A stretch of 41,482 nt of DNA from Gemmatimonadaceae bacterium. GTDB taxonomy: Bacteria; Gemmatimonadota; Gemmatimonadetes; Gemmatimonadales; Gemmatimonadaceae. Positions within the stretch are counted from its first letter, which is position 1. Every line of letters begins with the position of its first letter. Position numbers and translations under genes: made by a program. Positions 37,379-41,482 of the stretch are shown here, one piece after another. The notes beneath the pieces were generated by a model, which worked only from the letters and a program-made list of their open reading frames with translations, was not told the origin of the DNA and made no database searches. The DNA lies in assembly GCA_024710705.1 (NCBI GenBank), contig JANJUF010000027.1, forward strand, positions 1-41,482, written 5' to 3'.

Positions 37379-38209
37379 TCAGCGCTTGGAGCGCTCCGCC
37401 GGCTTCGGCCGGAACGGCATCGTCAGCAGGGCCCACACCGTGCGATGCTCCTCTGGCGCCATGTGCGTATCGATCCCGTACACGAGCTGCGTGCGCTCAA
37501 GGGTCCGGAACGTTCCGAACAGCCGATCCCACACCGAGAAGATGTTCCCGTAGTTGGAATCGGTGTGCGGCAGCACGTAGTGGTGATGCACCTTGTGCAT
37601 GTCGGGTGAGACGATCACCCAGGCCAGGGCGCGGTCCAGCCACCCGGGCAGCGCGATGTTGGCGTGGTTGAACTGGCTGAGCACCACACTCATCGCCTGA
37701 TAGAGGAAGACCATCCACAGCGGCGCGCCGACGATCACCACCGCGAGGGCGGTGAAGGCGAAGCGCACCACGCTCTCGCCCGGGTGGTGCCGGTTGGCGG
37801 TCGTGGTGTCCACGTGCGTGTCGCTGTGGTGGATGAGATGGAGCTTCCACAGCGGAGGCGTTTTGTGCGACACCCAGTGGGCCAGCCAGGCGGAGATCAG
37901 ATCGAGCAGCAGGAGGCCGATCAGTGTCTGCCAGAGGAGGCCGAGTCCCGGCAGCAGGAAGAGGACGCCGAACTCGCGCGCGATGGTCCACTCGGAGGCC
38001 TGGAGCAGCAGGAAGGCGAGCGCGAAGTTCACGACGATGGTCGTGGCGGTGAAGAAGAAGTTGACCAACGCATGCGGCCACTTCCGGTAGTCGAAGCGCA
38101 TCATCGGCGCGGCGCTCTCGATGATCCAGAAGCAGGCGATTCCGCCGGCCAGGATGAGGGCCCGGTGCGCGGACGGGATCGTGGCGAAGTACTCGGCGAT
38201 GGCGTTCAT
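37379..38209 (-). CDS. Sterol desaturase/fatty acid hydroxylase family membrane protein
   Basis: The 276-aa protein has four or more membrane segments and the His clusters of the di-iron hydroxylase family: H111WVSH115, H124LIHH128, and H205KVHH209 followed by H210. An NRHHPGE block (139-145) lies between. Members hydroxylate or desaturate lipids, carotenoids or sterol-like molecules; in bacteria most act on carotenoids or membrane lipids. Substrate here unknown. TAGATT lies 8 nt before the ATG and there is no SD. Confidence 0.88.
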   Translation of the reverse strand: MNAIAEYFATIPSAHRALILAGGIACFWIIESAAPMMRFDYRKWPHALVNFFFTATTIVVNFALAFLLLQASEWTIAREFGVLFLLPGLGLLWQTLIGLLLLDLISAWLAHWVSHKTPPLWKLHLIHHSDTHVDTTTANRHHPGESVVRFAFTALAVVIVGAPLWMVFLYQAMSVVLSQFNHANIALPGWLDRALAWVIVSPDMHKVHHHYVLPHTDSNYGNIFSVWDRLFGTFRTLERTQLVYGIDTHMAPEEHRTVWALLTMPFRPKPAERSKR

Positions 38210-38255
38210 CGGGGAGGAATCTAGGTTGGGCCGGTGCCGGCGCGCAGGTGTGGGC

Positions 38256-38283
38256 TTGACTTTGATTTAGGGCGTCCTAACTT
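38256..38283 (+). promoter_or_regulatory. ZIP transporter promoter with DtxR/MntR-like box
   Basis: TTGACT (38256-38261) and TAACTT (38278-38283) are 16 nt apart. The palindrome TTAGG-GCGT-CCTAA (38267-38280) fills the spacer and enters the -10 box. It matches the TTAGG-N4-CCTAA core of DtxR/IdeR/MntR-family operators. The expected start site coincides with the ATG at 38290. Metal-dependent repression of the transporter is inferred. Confidence 0.7.
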
Positions 38284-38289
38284 CCCGCG

Positions 38290-39111
38290 ATGCCTGAAAT
38301 TCTCGCCTTCTTCGAACGCATTGATCCCATCCTCGGGGCCCTGCTCGCCACCACGTTCACTTGGCTGGTCACCGCCGCCGGCGCGGGCATCGTACTGCTC
38401 GTGCCGAGCATGGGGCGGCGAAGCCTCGACGCCATGCTCGGCTTCACCGGCGGCGTCATGGTGGCCGCCAGCTTCTGGTCACTGCTCGCCCCCGCCATCG
38501 AGATGAGTGAGCGGATGGGCGTGCCGGGCTGGCTGCCGGCGGCGGTGGGCTTCGGTGCCGGTGCCCTCTTCATCTACGCGCTCGACAAGGTCCTCCCGCA
38601 CCTCCACATCAACTTCGGGCCCGACCAGGTCGAGGGCGTGAAGACGCCTTGGCAGCGCACCACGCTGCTCGTGCTCGCCATCACGCTACACAACATCCCG
38701 GAAGGACTGGCGGTCGGCGTGCTCTTCGGCGGCGTGGCAGCCGGAATCCCCGAAGCGACAATCGGTGGCGCCGTGGCGCTCGCCCTCGGCATCGGCCTGC
38801 AGAACTTTCCCGAAGGCATCGCCGTGGCCATGCCGCTGCGGCGCGCCGGCCTGAGCAAGGGCAAGAGCTTCTTCTACGGGCAGCTCAGTGCCATCGTCGA
38901 GCCGTTGGCTGGCGTCGTCGGTGCGGCGGCGGTGCTCTTCATGCAGCCCATCCTGCCCTACGCCCTCGCCTTCGCCGCCGGCGCGATGATCTACGTGGTG
39001 GTCGAGGAAGTGATCCCCGAGACGCAGCAGGCCGACAACACCGACCTCGCCACCCTCGGCTTCATCGGCGGATTCATCATCATGATGATCCTAGACGTGG
39101 CGCTGGGCTGA
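38290..39111 (+). CDS. ZIP-family metal transporter
   Basis: The 273-aa protein has eight predicted membrane segments and the ZIP metal-site motifs HNIPEG (134-139) and QNFPEGIA (171-178), followed by EP (204-205). A loop with HLHINFGPDQVEG lies between segments 3 and 4. It belongs to the prokaryotic GufA-type group, which imports Zn2+, Mn2+ or Fe2+. A DtxR-like box in the promoter points to control by Fe2+ or Mn2+ rather than by zinc. The transcript is probably leaderless. Its 3' end overlaps the convergent Uma2 gene by 32 nt. Confidence 0.93.
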   Translation: MPEILAFFERIDPILGALLATTFTWLVTAAGAGIVLLVPSMGRRSLDAMLGFTGGVMVAASFWSLLAPAIEMSERMGVPGWLPAAVGFGAGALFIYALDKVLPHLHINFGPDQVEGVKTPWQRTTLLVLAITLHNIPEGLAVGVLFGGVAAGIPEATIGGAVALALGIGLQNFPEGIAVAMPLRRAGLSKGKSFFYGQLSAIVEPLAGVVGAAAVLFMQPILPYALAFAAGAMIYVVVEEVIPETQQADNTDLATLGFIGGFIIMMILDVALG

Positions 39112-39658
39112 CAACGTCGGCAAAGAACGTCGGCAGTTCGATCATGAACGGCGGAAGGTCGGTGCGCGGATGCCACGCGAGATGGTCAGCGAGGATCTCG
39201 GGGCGATCGTCGCCGGGGCGCCAGCGCTCGATCAGCGCCGCGTCGCCGTCCACGATCCAGTACTCCGGTACGCCTTCGGACTGGTAGATCACGCGCTTTT
39301 TGTGGCGGTCGGCGCGGGCGGTGGACGGCGAGAGCACTTCGACCGCCAGCAGGAGCGACGTCACGTCGGTCCACGCCGCCGGCCGCGGATCGCGCCAGGG
39401 CACCACGAAAATGTCTGGCTGCACCAAGCGGCGCGGCGAGAAGACGATGTCGGCGGGAGACAGCTTGGTCCAGCCGATTCGCGTCTCGTCCGTGTACCGC
39501 TGGAGCGCCGGAAAGAGGCGCTCTATCGCGGACTGATGTCCCCAGGTCGGCGCCGGCGTCACGAAGAGCTCGCCGTCGAGCACCTCGTAGCGATTGCCGT
39601 CCTCGGGGAGCGCGAGGGCGCGCTCGACGGTCCACTCCTCCACGTGCTGCGCGGGCAT
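39080..39658 (-). CDS. Uma2-family (DUF820) putative PD-(D/E)xK nuclease
   Basis: 192 aa from MPAQHVEEWTVERALALPED; the next upstream ATG, 6 nt away, is the alternative. The family blocks are YEVLDGELFVTPAP, QPDIFVVP with D82, LLLAVEVLSPST with E107, RADRHKKRVIYQ with K120/K121, and GVPEYWIVD. These fit a restriction-like nuclease fold. Uma2 proteins are abundant in cyanobacteria and some other phyla, and their role is unresolved. The start lies 6-7 nt after TACGCT, so the mRNA is probably leaderless. A paralogue with the same start region lies 1.5 kb away. Confidence 0.88.
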   Translation of the reverse strand: MPAQHVEEWTVERALALPEDGNRYEVLDGELFVTPAPTWGHQSAIERLFPALQRYTDETRIGWTKLSPADIVFSPRRLVQPDIFVVPWRDPRPAAWTDVTSLLLAVEVLSPSTARADRHKKRVIYQSEGVPEYWIVDGDAALIERWRPGDDRPEILADHLAWHPRTDLPPFMIELPTFFADVVSPAPRLGSS

Positions 39659-39678
39659 GCCCATAGCGTACGCTCGGC
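39651..39678 (-). repeat. Start-region repeat shared by the two Uma2 genes (copy 1), with palindrome
   Basis: 28 nt here match 41154-41181 with one difference. Each copy contains the 10-bp self-complementary AGCGTACGCT (here 39665-39674), which ends at the upstream ATG and includes the -10-like TACGCT. It may be both promoter and operator. Confidence 0.65.
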
Positions 39679-39764
39679 TCGGCGGGGAACACAAGGGTCC
39701 ATCCGCCGAGGATGGCACGGGCGCACCGAGGCGCGTGATCAGGCCATCGCGGGCGGTGTCGCGG

Positions 39765-40508
39765 CTACGTGCGCCGGAGCCAGATGTATATCGCCGCGCA
39801 GGCGTCGCCCACGGCCTCGGGCGGCAGTTCCGACACGGAGCGGTACACTTCCATGGCTTCGATGTCGTTCGGGCGATAGAACGAGAGCGCGTCCTGGCCA
39901 CCGTAGGCGCGCATGCCATCCACGAACACCGCAACGACGCCCCCGACCAGTCCCCCGCTCCCGCATCGGGTAAAGGTCATGCTCCAGTTCCCGAACTGGT
40001 CGCGTACTTCACGCACGCCCGGCGTGGTGGCGGCCACGGCCGTGCCAATGGAGAAGAAATTCTCCACCTCTCTCCGCGTGTAGAACCGTCCGACTCCGCG
40101 GGCGCGACGGCGCTCGAACTCGCGGAGCATCCAGAGGTTGCCGTCGCCCAGCATGCCCTCGGCGACGGTGCGCATGGCCTCGAGGCGGACGCTCACCTCG
40201 TTGAGCACCACGCGGATGGTGGCGATGCCGCCCGCCGGAACCGTCACGCGCTGCTTGATCGGTTCGAAGCCGATGCGCCGCGCCTCGACGTCGTGCGTGC
40301 CGGCGGGAATGCCACGGACGGTAAAGAGGCCGGCGGCGTCGCTGCGGGCCAGGCGGCCGGCGATGGAGACAACGACGTCGGACACGGGCACGCTGTCCTT
40401 GGAGACGACGCGGCCCTGCACGCCGCCGGTCGCGGCGGACCCTGGTGTCCCCTGCGCCGCGAGGGGCACCGCTGCCAAGGCGAGAAACGCGAGTAGGGAG
40501 AGGCGCAT
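39765..40508 (-). CDS. Exported protein with carboxypeptidase regulatory-like and TonB-plug-like domains
   Basis: 247 aa from MRLSLLAFLALAAVPLAAQG, a signal peptide; a TTG start 36 nt upstream is less likely. Residues about 30-105 form a CarboxypepD_reg-like beta domain (GGVQGRVVSKDSVPVSDVVVS, FTVRGIPAGTHDVEARRIGF). The rest resembles a TonB receptor plug (VAVFVDGMRAYGG, YRPNDIEAMEVYRSVSELPPEA), but there is no outer-membrane barrel. Such plug-only proteins are frequent in Gemmatimonadota-like genomes. Function unknown; perhaps a periplasmic partner or a remnant of a receptor. Confidence 0.75.
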   Translation of the reverse strand: MRLSLLAFLALAAVPLAAQGTPGSAATGGVQGRVVSKDSVPVSDVVVSIAGRLARSDAAGLFTVRGIPAGTHDVEARRIGFEPIKQRVTVPAGGIATIRVVLNEVSVRLEAMRTVAEGMLGDGNLWMLREFERRRARGVGRFYTRREVENFFSIGTAVAATTPGVREVRDQFGNWSMTFTRCGSGGLVGGVVAVFVDGMRAYGGQDALSFYRPNDIEAMEVYRSVSELPPEAVGDACAAIYIWLRRT

Positions 40509-40597
40509 GCGACGTCGGCTGAGGGCAGGTGCCGTGACCGGCAATGCAGATACCCCGCAATGCTCACCGAGGGTCCGCGATCCGCAAGTGCGAGCCG

Positions 40598-41161
40598 CTA
40601 CGTCGGACCGAGCGCCTGGTTGAAAAGCTCCGGCAGGTCAAGAACCACCGCGGCGCCCGCCCCCGCTGGCGACCACTCCAGCCGGGCGTGGAGTACCTCC
40701 GGCCGCTCGTCGCGCGGGCGCCAACGTTCCACCATCCGTGCATCGCCATCGACGATCCAGTACTCGGGCACGCACGCACTCTGGTAGATGAGGCGCTTCC
40801 GATGGCGGTCCGCCCGGGCCGTCGCGGGCGTGAGCACTTCGACAGCGAGCAACAGCGACTTGACGTCCGACCAGTTCCGCTGCGGCGACCAGACGGCCGG
40901 AATGACGAACACGTCGGGCTGCACGAGGCGCTTGGGCCCGAGCACAATGTCGGCTGGCGACAGCATCGCGCGTCCGAGACCCTCGCGATCGACGAACGCG
41001 AGCAGCCACGAATAGAGACGGCCGACAAGTTCCTGGTGTACCGCGCTTGCCGCCGGCGTCACGAAGAGCTCGCCGTCGAGCACTTCGTAGCGGTTGCCGT
41101 CGTACGGCAGCGCGATCGCGCGCTCGGCCGTCCACGAGAGATCCGGCGTGGCAGCGGGCAT
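40598..41161 (-). CDS. Uma2-family (DUF820) putative PD-(D/E)xK nuclease, second copy
   Basis: 187 aa from MPAATPDLSWTAERAIALPY. Same blocks as the first copy: YEVLDGELFVTPAA, LVQPDVFVIP with D83, LLLAVEVLTPAT with E109, RADRHRKRLIYQ with K122, and VPEYWIVDGDARMVERWRP. The two proteins are clearly paralogous but diverge between residues 35 and 65. The shared start region suggests a duplication that included the promoter. The plug-domain gene sits between the copies. Confidence 0.88.
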   Translation of the reverse strand: MPAATPDLSWTAERAIALPYDGNRYEVLDGELFVTPAASAVHQELVGRLYSWLLAFVDREGLGRAMLSPADIVLGPKRLVQPDVFVIPAVWSPQRNWSDVKSLLLAVEVLTPATARADRHRKRLIYQSACVPEYWIVDGDARMVERWRPRDERPEVLHARLEWSPAGAGAAVVLDLPELFNQALGPT

Positions 41162-41181
41162 GACCATAGCGTACGCTCGGC
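41154..41181 (-). repeat. Start-region repeat shared by the two Uma2 genes (copy 2)
   Basis: Matches 39651-39678 with one difference. The palindrome AGCGTACGCT is at 41168-41177. Confidence 0.65.
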
Positions 41182-41287
41182 GAAGCGGGTGTGGCAAGCG
41201 GGCATCGGCCGAGGGTATCGCCGCTGCGCGTGGGACCGACATCGACGTGCTGCCGGAGGGCACAGACCACGGCGGGCGCGGAAACGA

Positions 41288-41324
41288 CGACGGCCCCGCA
41301 AGCCAATTGCCTGCGGGGCCGTCG
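41288..41324 (-). terminator. Terminator of tRNA-Ile
   Basis: CGACGGCCCCGCA (41288-41300) and TGCGGGGCCGTCG (41312-41324) form a perfect 13-bp stem with an 11-nt loop. On the minus strand it is followed by TCGTTTC. It lies 12 nt after the 3' end of tRNA-Ile. Confidence 0.85.
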
Positions 41325-41336
41325 GTTTGCCGGGAG

Positions 41337-41410
<74 letters not shown>

Positions 41411-41482
41411 GGCGAGCCTTGAAATAAAGCGGACCCGGCACGCAGGGTCAACCGGAACGCGCAGGTATTCGCCCCGACTTGC

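Overview
This 41.5 kb window is a GC-rich bacterial chromosome segment. Gene content fits Gemmatimonadota or a close relative: a DUF4159 protein, a regulatory-domain/TonB-plug protein without a barrel, paired Uma2 genes, and many starts without a Shine-Dalgarno (SD) sequence. This assignment is inference from gene style; no rRNA is present to confirm it.

Region 1 (1 to about 13195) is a less GC-rich integrative element abutting the 3' end of a tRNA-Pro(GGG) gene. It carries an ArdC-type antirestriction protein, an HTH regulator with its own palindromic operator, an archaeo-eukaryotic-type primase, an excisionase-like protein, a tyrosine integrase, an unrecognised 239-aa protein, an Mrr-type endonuclease with an EVE-like front half, and a complete type I restriction-modification operon (hsdM-hsdS-hsdR). 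Its left end lies outside the window.

Region 2 (13196-26392) is core chromosome. It holds tRNA-Pro, a DUF4159 protein, phenylalanine 4-hydroxylase, two CNNM/CBS transporter-like proteins, tRNA-Gly, an acetyl-CoA hydrolase/CoA-transferase, a five-gene GntR-ABC operon, a frameshifted flavin monooxygenase, a seven-gene tRNA operon (His-Trp-Glu-Glu-Asp-Leu-Thr) and elongation factor P. The most striking feature is the phenylalanine hydroxylase leader. It encodes a 27-aa peptide with three consecutive Tyr codons, followed by mutually exclusive hairpins and a strong terminator, which is the layout of a ribosome-mediated attenuator sensing tyrosine, the product of the enzyme.

Region 3 (26393-41482) holds a TesA-like SGNH lipoprotein divergent from a YbbA/YbbP-like ABC exporter, a large putative metalloprotease lipoprotein, a small membrane HExxH protein, mannose-1-phosphate guanylyltransferase, a YfcC-family transporter, a methyltransferase, a fatty acid hydroxylase-family protein, a ZIP metal transporter with a DtxR-like box in its promoter, two Uma2 proteins flanking a plug-domain protein, and tRNA-Ile(GAT).

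Across the window about ten genes have a TANNNT hexamer 6-11 nt before the start codon and no SD, suggesting widespread leaderless or near-leaderless transcription. Genes inside operons, by contrast, overlap by ATGA/GTGA and often have SD sequences.
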